Source: Arbacia lixula (Eukaryota > Echinodermata > Echinoidea > Arbacioida > Arbaciidae). Taken from it: a DNA stretch of 64,000 nt. Each line of letters opens with the position of its first letter. The stretch's first letter is position 1. Below are positions 35,401-47,193 of this stretch, in pieces. Under the pieces are notes generated by a model. The model made no database searches and was not told where the DNA came from. It saw nothing but the letters and a program-made list of their open reading frames with translations. Made by a program: the position numbers and the translations under genes. Where the stretch lies: NCBI GenBank assembly GCA_963669155.1, contig OZ022580.1, positions 22,795,539 to 22,859,538 of the forward strand, in the 5' to 3' direction.

Positions 35401-38310
35401 TCAATTATCATTTACAATAATTCATCAGTCAGCCAACAGTATTTAGAACAATTTTCTAACATCTAATATTTCAATGTAATTGCATATCACTCTTGAAATC
35501 AATTACTATATATTACTGATATGGATTATTTCAATCTTAGCTGTAACTTACACAGTAGTCAAACTGGCATCAGTCCCATTCATCTTTTGTTTTTTTTAAA
35601 AAACATGCATTTTCAGTGAAAACTCTATCTTCCTTAAATTGGACCTTCCTCCTCAAATTTCAGCTCAAAATGTTACATACTGCAGTAAATTTCACCAAAT
35701 AGCTTTACTCCTTTTCATACTGAAAACGAATATTTCCATCTGTGTGGACAAATAATGGGGGCAATTATCCCCCCAAAAGCCTTGGAATATTTCCATAAAT
35801 CTGACACTCACAGAAACAATACACAACTTCATGATGTCCCCTGTCCTTGGTACATATGACATATATATCGCTTCAATACAGTGGTCATTCATAATCAGAG
35901 AGGCAGTAATCGACCTCTATCATGACCATTTAACTACATTACTGTCTGTGTTCTGTACATTTATATGTAGCATATCTTATTTAAACAAGAAACGTTTACA
36001 TCTCAATTTCTTATCATATCGATGGCATGCTCAGCACGTACAAACTAGATGTCTGGATTTACTACAGCAATGACATACATGTACAGTGCAATTCCTCAAT
36101 TCAAAGCAAGCTTAATTCAGTCACTGTAAGCACTATGTAAGAATAAGCTACATGTGTCTTGTGCATTTGGTTTATCAAATTTTAAAATGAGTACAACTTT
36201 CAGAAAAAAACTCTTACGGTTGCCAAAACAACATAATGCAATGAAAATAGGTAATTGTACCTGGTAAAGACTAGTTTGCATGAAATGCTTTTGTCATTGA
36301 CAGGCCAATGAGATATTCCCACTTATTCTAGTAATCAAACGTTCCACGGTCATTCCCAATTACATCACAAGCTAATGCCCCCATTGGAATATCCTTTCAA
36401 AACTTGAGAATCACAACAGGCATATTGGTTTGAGCGTGTGATGGCAAAGCAAAATCGTAAACCTGAACAACTCAACTGTCCTGACACTCTTATAATCCAA
36501 ACAATGTGCGTTTCTCATAACGTCTCCAGAATAAATACACACATACAAAATTGATACATGAACCAGTAACAGTTATGTACCTCTATGAAAAAAAACTATT
36601 AACATTAAATTCCTCTGAAGAGCTTTGCAATATACTTAAGTTATTCTTTTTCTCCATCACTTTGGCAACTAAAATCTACGATCACAGGAGTTTCATCCCG
36701 TATTTGGCAGTTTAAAGTCTGTTGTGCATATGACTTGCAGCATAGCAAACTTGCACAGTACACAAGGATTTCTAGGTTGCTTTTTAAAGCCACTGTACGC
36801 AGAATACATTTATTTGTTACCTACAATATATACACATTATACAACATAGTGACACACAAAAACTGGACATGAATGCACATCGGTTTCTCATTGAATATAT
36901 TGCACTACAATAGTGGTAGCCTACATCCTACTGTGTTTAAAGTGGATAGTACCCATGCTTTCTGAGTGGAGTGGGGTGGGGTGGAGTGGGGGGACTGTGA
37001 GGGGGAAGGTGGATCCTTGAAAGGGGGTGGAAAGGGTCAGGGGTCAAGTGGGTGGGGCAGGGAGGGTCAGGGAAATGGGACAAGGTGGAAACGAAGGAGA
37101 AGGTGTGGATTGTAGATATATAAACATTCTGTAATAATGCGACAGGATCTACATCTCGGAATAAGCATATGGCAAGAACCCCCATCTATACTGCTGCAAG
37201 AAAATCAATGTAACTACGCCTGACCAAGAATTCCTCCATTTCTTTCCTTCAAACAAAACACATGCATGCACACTTCACAACTCAGTGGATGAGGAGTTTC
37301 ATAGCTTCCATTAATAGTCTCACAGATAAAACATACTGGTACATCTTTGTAACCGCCAAACAGCAACACCGTTCCCTGTCAAATCCTACCAGTAGGCTCA
37401 AATGATTATCTGAGGGTCCATGACCCTCATTACAAATGGATTATCACATCAACCTTTCCAAGAAATGCAAGCATATTCCTAGTACTACCCTGCAAAAAGA
37501 CCCACAAAATAGACTCCTCTGATGCACTAGCTAATTCATCCCTATGTGATCAATATGCACTTACCATATATTGCATGAAGTCATTGAATTGCTTTTCATT
37601 ACTTTCATGACAAATTAAACCATTTATTTGTATAATCACAGCAAGAGCATATCACTATCCTCATAGAGCGGTTCTTTTGACTCCTTTGATGCCTTGTCCA
37701 GACAGATCCACCTTAACCCTCACCTCTCTACCAGTAGTGCATAACCATCACATAGAGCAGTGTTAACCCTCTCAGCACCAAGCACTGACAGCGCCATATC
37801 ACTACCAACTCAGTTCCTTGCCTATGGAACTGATGCGATTATACCTTTGAAGAAATACCATCTGTTTCTCTCTGTATACATTGAGCAGTGGAGCGGTGCT
37901 TTCAACATGTACAACTAATGGCTCTATCAGGCCAAGCAGAATCCCACATGTACAATCAAAGATTCATCATGATACTGCTCTGTACTGCCATATCACAAGT
38001 GACCCGCTCCAAGCTAAACAGTAATACCATGCATATCACAAATAAATGACTGTGACAAGTGACAAGGTATGCCTTTTGAAGGGAATGCATTCATGAATAC
38101 AGCAAATCAACATATTTCAGATCATAAATCACTTTTGCAGCTTCAACAATAAGCACTAGAATATGATTGTCCAATTATTCAGAATGTAGCACATTAGGAT
38201 TACCGGTACATATAAAACAAAACTGGTATGAACACAGCATGCACCTAGACTCTATCTCCAATCCCCACCAAAAGGTTAACTCTTTACAGTACGCGCCATG
38301 TGTGTATTTT

Positions 38311-38684
38311 TTAAAGGGCACATACTGTACTGGAAAGACAAAAAAAGCCTTCAAAAGGTGATCATGAGCAATCTTCTTGCCAATGGTCTTAAATGAGTGT
38401 ATTGTCCATTTTAGAAACTTGTTGAAAGTTATTTGCCCTCAAATGATCGATATGTGGAGAAATTAGTGATTAGATTGCAAATCCTGAAAATGTTCGGCCC
38501 GAACATTTTGATAATTTTAAGAATAATCACTACATTCTCCACATGTGGACCATTTGAGGGCAAATAACTTTCAGCAAGTTTTTAAATTGAACAATACACT
38601 CATTTAAGACCATCGGCAAGAAGATTGCTCACGATCACCTTTTGAAGGCTTTTTTGTCTTCCCAGTACAGTATATGCCCTTTAA
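38311..38684. mobile_element. Palindromic TTAA MITE, copy 2
   Basis: TTAA edges, AAAGGGCA...TACTGTACTGG ends, centre GTTCGGCCCGAAC, ~374 bp. Arms are well preserved. Confidence 0.9.
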
Positions 38685-39826
38685 TCAGTAAGACACACGA
38701 GTCTCATAGGTCAACGTTTTGCTCGATGCACGAAGAGTTTATAGGGATTAGGCTGTTACTACCATGCCATTGACTTATTTATCTACATGTATATGGGTGA
38801 AATACACTTATTGAGCCACGCAGCAGCTATGGCACAGCCAGATGCAGCCTGAAGCACAAAGCAACCCATAAAGGTGGCCATTTCATGAGATGGGTATGGC
38901 TGTCAAACTCACAATCTCAGATCCAAACCTTATTTTGGAGATATGAAATAATGGTAACATACTGTAGGGAATGGGTTTCTGGCAGTGGCTAATCCTACAG
39001 GTGGCAGGTTGATTGTTTGATCTTAAGACAAATGCATTCCTTAGAGCCGAGCACTGCCATTGTATTGCACATGATACCCACATCCACAGCTCAATAATGG
39101 CAGCTTTGCCTTGCAACATGTCCGAGGCTAGAAAAAGTGATATGGGCACTAGAGGAACTGGATATTGTATACCTGATAATTCTGAACATCAGATAACTCC
39201 TCTCAATCATTGAAACTCTGAGGAAAGGATTACACAGACTTCCATCAATTTCTCCGCAGCAGTTCCGACTGTTAAATCACATTTTTTTTCATCAGCTCCC
39301 AGCCAGATCCAAGCTCCAAACCATCGTTTTTGCAGGGAAATCTATAACTAATGTATTGCTTCCAGGTAAATAAGTAAAAATTCAATTTAGGACTATAACA
39401 TTGGGTTAATTTGGACCGTACAAGAGGGATGCCTTTTACTATCTGTCAGGATGTGTAGAACGGATATGAGACATGTACGCTCTTGGGGCAAACTACATAT
39501 GTGATACTACATGACACGTAGAAAAACAAGAAAAACATATGGGCAAGCTAAATGACTTTGAGCTGCAAATGAGTAAGTTAGTACTCTTCAAGGCTTTTCT
39601 GCAAGTAAAGCTACATGTCTGTTTTAGATTCTGTCGACCAGCAGTTCTTTCCTTCCTATAAGATACTATAACGCAATGCAGGATGGCACTATGACTGTTA
39701 CTAAACTAAACCTTACAGTCTCATATAATGAGAAGTACCAAGGTACTAGTAGTAACCTAAGAACTTATCATCAAACACCAGCAAGACACACAATCCTTTA
39801 GTGTGGCAAGCTATGACACAGAAGGG

Positions 39827-39917
39827 CTTAACGCTTTGTGTGCCACATGGACCTTTTTTTTCACAATACACAAAAATCACAGAGAGCAGCAATTCACCTG
39901 GCACACAAAAGGTTAAT
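39827..39917. mobile_element. Very short palindromic element with TTAA edges
   Basis: TTAACGCTTTGTGTGCCA at the left and TGGCACACAAAAGGTTAA at the right. A related ~85-bp copy lies at about 42436-42522 (TTTGTGTGTACC ... TGGCACACAAAGGGTTAA). Confidence 0.55.
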
Positions 39918-39956
39918 AGAAATGACACATGGTTGACCCATACTGTGGGCCTATCC

Positions 39957-40360
39957 CAAAGCTGCCACCAGATAGATCCCACCGCTGCCACCAGAGAGAT
40001 CCCACCGTTGCCACCAGATAGATCCCACCGCTGCAACCAGATAGATCCCACCGCTGCAACCAGATAGATCCCACCGCTGCCACCAGATAGATCCCACCGC
40101 TGCAACCAGATAGATCCCACCGCTGCAACCAGATAGATCCCACCGCTGCCACCAGAGAGATCCCACCGCTGCCACCAGAGAGATCCCACCGCTGCCACCA
40201 GAGAGTCCCACCGCTGCCACCAGAGAGATCCCACCGCTGCAACCAGATAGATCCCACCGCTGCCACCAGATAGATCCCACCGCTGCAACCAGATAGATCC
40301 CACCGCTGCACCAGATAGATCCCACTGCTGCCACCAGAGAGATCCTACCGCTGCCACCAG
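39957..40360 (-). repeat. 23-bp minisatellite immediately after the SYDE stop codon
   Basis: About 17-18 copies of a 23-bp unit (plus strand: GCTGCCACCAGATAGATC then CCACC), with C/A and T/G variants and two copies carrying small deletions. On the minus strand no unit contains a stop in any frame. It is the start of the SYDE 3'UTR. Confidence 0.95.
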
Positions 40361-40363
40361 ACT

Positions 40364-40599
40364 TCAGCAGGCAGACACCTCCAGGTTCTCAGAGTCCCAA
40401 TTCACCTCCGAGGAATCCAGCTCCTTCTGCCGCACCTCGCCCTCGGCGGGGGCGGGGCCATCATTCAGGTCATCATTGCTATGATAACAGCTGTCCTCCT
40501 CCTGGTTGTCTGGTGCAGCAGGTTCATCAGACGACGGCGGCGGCTTGTCCTCGGTCACCTTGCTGGCTGCAGAGGGATCCGGGGTATCCGTTTCTAAAC
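40364..40599 (-). CDS. SYDE: SYDE terminal exon, acidic tail and stop
   Basis: Acceptor CATCTTACAG|GTTTAG (phase 1), 78 codons and TGA (40366-40364). Pro/Ser/Asp/Glu-rich and probably disordered, ending NLEVSAC. A 23-bp minisatellite begins 3 nt past the stop. Confidence 0.87.
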
Positions 40600-43500
40600 C
40601 TGTAAGATGGATAAGGAGGGGTTCACATACAATGTTACTGATGTACAGGAAATTAACACAAGAATATCTTGCTTTCTTTTCTGTTTTTTTTTCATTTAGA
40701 CAAGTTATCATTATTCATCAGATCCAGCTAAAAAAAGAACAACAAATAACAGAAATAAACATGAATTCTATGATATAAATTGAAAATTGCATGGACACTA
40801 AGATTCATAGCTTTGTCGACTTTTCCACGTTTGTATGATATAGTCTTGTTCCCTGACATGCCACTACTTAGTGTTCATTCAGCTGGTGGGATTATAGTCA
40901 GAAATTCTTGTCAGCTTGTGAAGAAAACTGCCACACAAATGACTTGTGTCTTGTCTTCAGAGTCCGAAAGAGAGTCTTACGGATTTGTACCAAATGACAT
41001 TATTAAGCCTGCCAATCATCAATATTTCCATCATTATCACTGTTGAATGTCAACCAAATCAACACACTATCAGGTACCTAATTCAATGCTCAAATATTTG
41101 CATGGACTATTACCAAGTGTTTAAATAACCTTTCCAACCAAATGCACAGATTCACACAAGTACAATAGACTTAACAAATATCACCTATAATGGGGTGGCT
41201 AATTCCAACAGCTGCAATGATTCATACATCATGGTGTGGACCAAAGTATACACTTTGGTAAATCTTTTTTATCTTTAAATAATCTACATATATCAAGTTG
41301 CAAATAGGAATTAACATTTTTTAATATAACAGTAATGATCATAATAATAATATATTGTCCGTCCTTTTAAAAAAAATCATGCAAGTACAGTGTTTATGTG
41401 ATTATATTTTTTGTTTTTATTTTCTAGTTCAAAGTTTAATCAAGACTCCTTGGTGTTCAACTTTTATATTAGCTCTCACTCTCATTGCTATGTTTTTAAT
41501 GAATCCTGCAATCATATATTGAGTTTAACGACAACATAAGTTGAAATAAATTGTGCAGAATTGAATTAAGAGGGACTTGTTGCCATTTCTGGTTTACTGT
41601 AGCCTTCAAGTATGAAGTTGATTTTAAGCTAAGAGATCTCTTTTGATACAGTAGTGATATTTAAAGTGTAAAGTCACAATATTTTGGGGATCGCTATGTC
41701 AGCATGAGATAAGGCATACAGGACCTCACATGAAAGCGATATTTATGCAACATTTCCACAAAATCATAATAGCATTTGCTCTATCAGCTCAGGAGAAATC
41801 TATAAGGGCACAAACTGTAATTGTTAACACCCCAGCCTTCCCTTCCTCCAAGAATAAAAACTGAGTGCAGCATGTGTAATCTAGCACACTGTTGGGTAAA
41901 AGTGGCACGATGCAACGAGACCTGGATAAGATTGTCTGCACGATTCTTTAATCTTACTGCGGCTCTTAACTGCCTAAATTCTCAGCTTTCATTTGATATT
42001 TATGGCAAGTCTCTGTTTTTCTCTGAGACTGGCTGGAGGAAACAGACAAATGTGTAATCAAATACAGAAGTGAACAGCAACAAGGGTCTTATATTTTCTG
42101 CTTTTATCCATTTTTATATCAGTAACATCACACAAGCATAAAAATTTCAGGGAACTCAAGAGCTGCTAAGTTCCTTGTTCCTTAATCTTACTTTTTAGGT
42201 CTCTAAACATAAGTATTATGATGAAAAAATAAAGATTTCCCCATTGAAATTGTAACTTCCTGTCATCCTCATTCTTGCATGAAATTAACCTATTTATGGT
42301 ACAAAGAAAATAAATGAAAAAAAAATGAAGATCAATAATTATGATAGGCCTATTTAGCTCAAGTTTGACATGGTCCAGTTTTCAAAATGCAAATTGACTT
42401 TAGATGAGACAGTTTTGAACTTAAGTTTCTTCAATTCTTTGTGTGTACCCCATGACTTTTTTCCCCATACAATACACAAAATTCCCATAGAGCAGCAGTT
42501 TATCTGGCACACAAAGGGTTAAAGTCAAAGGGAAAGTCTCTCTGATGTTGAATCAGCTTTAATAAAAGCAGAAAAATAAACGCAACATATATGTGAAGGT
42601 TTGATTAAAATCCATCAAAGGATAAGAAGGTAATGATTTTTTTTACGGTTTTAATTTATGATGACATGTGTGAGATGCTCTCCCATATGTTGTGTACTGT
42701 ATAATTCAATGAATTCACCTTTTTCTGTTTTTTTTAAGAAGGAATAAGTCTTGTGATATATCACAGGTAAAATGGTACAAATCCATTTGGAAAAATAGAA
42801 CTCATTTGGAAAAATAGAACTTTCAAAAAAATTAGAACACAACTTGAAAATTCATAATACTCTGTCCTTTGGCAGATTTTTGTCAACCTTATATACTTTT
42901 TTCTTTCTTTCATGGTTTTGCTTTATTAGAACCAACTCAACTTCAGGGTAGACTTTCCCTTTAATGTTAAGAATACCAGCCCTGAGCCACAGGCGCCCCT
43001 AGCAGACCCTCACCTCTCCTGACTGGCCAGACCTCCAGCAGGCAGGACAGCAGCTCAATGTGCTTCTCGGCGCAATCCACAGACTTCTCCCGCGACGTGG
43101 AGTCTCCCCTGGCATCCGGCCGCACATCCGTGGCTCCCCGCGAGCCCCTGCCGCCGCGCCCGTCGTCCTTGCCCGAGCTCATGAGCACCGGGCCGAAGCA
43201 GACGGCCAGGTTGTAGGGCGTCATCTTGTTGTTGTCACTGTTCACAATGACATTCTTCAGGTGGTCCAGGATGTACTCCACAGTCTCCTGCTGTGAGAAT
43301 CGGGAGAAGGACAACAAGGAGAAGAACATGAAGATAAACATTGATATCACTAATACCTACAACAAATGATGCTTGGTAATAATAACAAGCATCATCATTA
43401 TTATCATGATAATAATCAATGATACTGAATGTAATAAAAATAATAATGATAATAATATTGATCATTAAAACATTAATATTATGCATTAGGGTTGATTCTA

Positions 43501-46500
43501 TGGTATTATAAGCAATATCTATGGCTTCAGCCAAGCTGTTTTACATAGGCAATCAAGAGCTCATTTGAAGTATCCTTCTTATTGACTATCAATTTACTAC
43601 ACCTGGGCTCACACGGACAATTGCCCGCAAAGTTCCTTGTCCAAAGTGAACAAATATGTAAAAATTAGCACATACTTCAAGTTGATTTATTTTTAAAAAG
43701 GACAATAATGCAAATTGAGTGAAAGCAGTAGAATATAGGGAGACCTCAAGTGAACAAAATTTATTTTCTGATCCCTACAGCCTTTTTAGAGCCAAAATAA
43801 TTATTCATTGGCTTTTAAATTGACATTATTTCTTCAAATCCTAACAATGGAAAGCACATGCCATTGCAAATTATGATAATGTCTACAAATATAATTCAAA
43901 CCTCCAATTGGGCCAATTTGAGGTGCAAAAGTGGGATTAAAACATTTCCAGTGTGTGGCCACTTAGAAGATTTAGTGACTAGTTGACATGTATTTCTACA
44001 TAGAAATAATTCCACATGTGATACATACCACAAAACAACATAAATTGATTCATCTTATGCAAAAGTGAATACTCAGATCTCTTTTATCATTTGTAATACT
44101 TGTTACCCAAAGCTATAATTATCCCTAATCCGACTACATGTATTTGTGATGCTTGGCCCTGAGTGGGTTGAAAGGGAAATTACACCCTGAAGGTATGTTG
44201 GCTTGAATTATAGCATGAAATGAAAGAAATATATGAGTGAAGGTTTGACAAAAATCTGTCAAAGAATAAGAAAGTTGTGATTTTTCAAGTTTAAATTTTG
44301 TGATGTCACATGCTAGAGGCTCTCCTATACTGTATGATTCTATAAATTCAGCTTGTTTTATGATGATAATATAAATACATTCCATAGAGGTTTACATCCT
44401 TTTGAGAATATCAAAATGTTTACAAAAAATATACAACCTATGGGAGAGCATCTCACACATTTCCTCACAAAATCAAACCTTGCAAAAAAATTGCAACTGT
44501 CTTATCCGTTGACGGAATTTTGTCAAACCTTCACTAATATGTTTCTTTCAAGGATTTGCTTTTATTTTAACCAACTTAAGGGTAGACTTTCCCTTTAATG
44601 ATTTGTTGGAGGCTCACTCTGTTTGCTCCCATGCCCTCCATGACTGAGATGACATCGTCTCCATTACAGACAGGGTCATCTGGCGAGGAGCCCGAGAGAA
44701 TGGTCAGCACCCTCTCCACCATCTTGGGGGGCATCAGGGGGTCAGGTAGCTCCCTCAGGTAGTCCTTCAGCACTCCTGGGTAGTGCAGGGGATTGGAGAG
44801 AAAGGGGGAGATCAGTCAGTGAACATGGATGAAAGAAGGGGGGGAGGTGGAGGAGAAATGGTCAGCACCCTCTCCACCACGTTGGGGGGCATCAGGGGGT
44901 CAGGTAGCTCCCTCAAGTAGTCCTTCAGCACTCCTGGGTAGCGCAGGGGATGGGGAGAAAGGGGGAGATCGGTCAGTGAACATGGATGAAGGAGGGGGGA
45001 GGTGGAGGAGAAATGGTCAGCACCCTCTCCACCACGTTGGGGGGCATCAGGGGGTCAGGTAGCCCTTCAGCACTTCTGGGCAGTGTAGGGGGTGAGGGAG
45101 AAAGGGGGATATCTAATACACACCAGTCAGTGAACATGGATGAAGGAGGGGGGGGGGGGGTAAAGGGGGAGAATACTGGCAGAACATTTTTGTTAGGTAT
45201 GCAAAGTTTATGCACATTGTTTAAACAATATGTGAATAATGGTAACTCCAGAGCTTTCAGAGGTATGTCTGAATGGCAACAACCAGAATGCATTCCACTC
45301 ACTGAAAATTAATCATTAGATATATTGGGGAGGAAATTGAGAAAAAAGGTGAGGAAGCGAGGGCAGAGAGTAAGTCAAGGTGGAGGAGGACGATAAACAG
45401 AAGAAAAGAACAGATGGGAGTAGAGGAAGGAGAGGAAGGAGAGGGGAGGGGGGGGGAGGGGGAGGGGAGGGGGGAGGGGAGGGGGGAGGGGAGGGGGGAG
45501 GGGAGGGGGGAGGGGAGGCAAGGGGGAGGGGAGGCAAGGGGGAGGGGAAGGGGATGAGGGGAGGGGAGGGGAAAGGGAGAAGGGGAGGGGAAGGGGGAAG
45601 GGTAGGGGAGGGGAATGGGAGGGGAGAGAAAGGGGATGGGAAGAAGAGGGGAAGGGGAGGCGAAGGGGAGGCGAAGGGGAGGCAAAGGGGAGGCGAAGGG
45701 GAGGCGAAGGGGAGGTGAAGAAGAAGGGAAGGGGAGGGGAGGAAGAAGGGAAGTGGAGGGGAGGAAGAAGGTGAGGGGAGGGGAGGAAGAAGGTGAGGGG
45801 AGGCGAGGAAGAAGGGAAGGGGAGGGGAAGATGAAGGGAAGGGGAAGGGAAGGGGAGGGGAAGGGGAGGGGAAGGGGAGGGGAAGGGGAGGGTAAGGGGA
45901 GGGGAAGAAGAGGGGAAGGGGAGGGGAAGAAGAGGGGAAGGGGAGGGGGAGAAGAGGGGAAGGGGAGGGGGAGAAGGGGAAAGTGTAAATTCCCCTCGGG
46001 CACGAGGCCTCATCTACATGTATTATGCAGGATGTTTGTTCTTTTGACATACAAGCTTGAAAAGGAGCCCCGGCAAAGCATTCTAACTTAGTATGTTACT
46101 CTCCATGTACATGCCAAGTACTCTGCACTATGATGGCATCACAAAATCTGTACAGGGTTGGAAAATAGAAATACAAAATAAAAGTATGCCATTTTCTTCT
46201 AATGTACATGTAGCTTCACCTTCCATTGGATGAACATGTTCTAGGGAATTTAAATGAATCACAATTTTACCAGAGGAAATAATTAAAAGCACACCCTACA
46301 TGAGTGACCACACTCATATACTCTAGTGCTTCAATGTGATTCAATCTGACTACATTGTACATTGGGCTTAATAACAGTAATTACTAGAATTATTTACCTA
46401 AATATTGCATGAGACTGTTAAAATATTTATGTCCATAGAATTATCTTCTACATTTGTTATGCATCATTAACCTGTAAATGTTGCAAAATTTATTACTTGG

Positions 46501-47151
46501 GAACATCAAAATATAATTGTATCAGTACATTTTACAAGAGAAAAAATACTAATATTAAAATGTCTAAAGAAAAGGAGCTATTAACTTCTGCTGAAATGCA
46601 AGCTCCTTAAGTTCATGAATGTGATCTGTGTAATATTCACAGTTCACTCAATCAAAGAGCCATCAAAGCGAGCCACAAATATGTAAGTGTGTCTACAAAG
46701 TGAAGACGACGCTGTGCCGAGTTTGCTTCAAACCATCTGTGAAATCATACGCTGCACATTCCCCAAAACAAATGCTCTTCAGACGAAGCAACCACATGCA
46801 TGCTCCGACGAGATCTCCCCATGCCTGCCAAGATACAAACGCTACATAGTACGCAAACTCATACAATTAGGAAATATGTCAGGGTAACCGTGAGTGTGTG
46901 TATGTGTGTGTGTGTGAGATGCTTGTGCACTTTAAAATGCTGCACTTCTACAGCGTACATGTGCATGTAGACGGCAATTGGAATTATAATGTAATAAAAT
47001 GCACGCTGCAAAGGCAGTGAAAGCTAGGTAAGCACCAAGTCACTGAATCTACAGTGTGCACATGCATGTAATATGCACAGTGACACACAAACACACAAAC
47101 ACACACACATACACACACACACACACACACAAACACATACACACACACAAT

Positions 47152-47193
<42 letters not shown>

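Larger units (their letters stand above)
29940..40363. other. No gene seen between FANCC and SYDE ends
   Basis: It contains a GA-rich patch (31380-31600), C-rich minisatellite (31790-32470), a transposon-poor AT-rich stretch (32.6-38.2 kb), a TTAA MITE (38311-38684) and the SYDE-proximal minisatellite. The two transcripts converge here, so unread 3'UTRs are expected. No frame has recognisable domains. Confidence 0.55.

Noticed and set aside
45299-46050. Long Pro/Ser-rich open frames (up to 244 codons) on the minus strand
   Set aside because: They are translations of the polypurine tract in several overlapping frames and have no non-repeat sequence.
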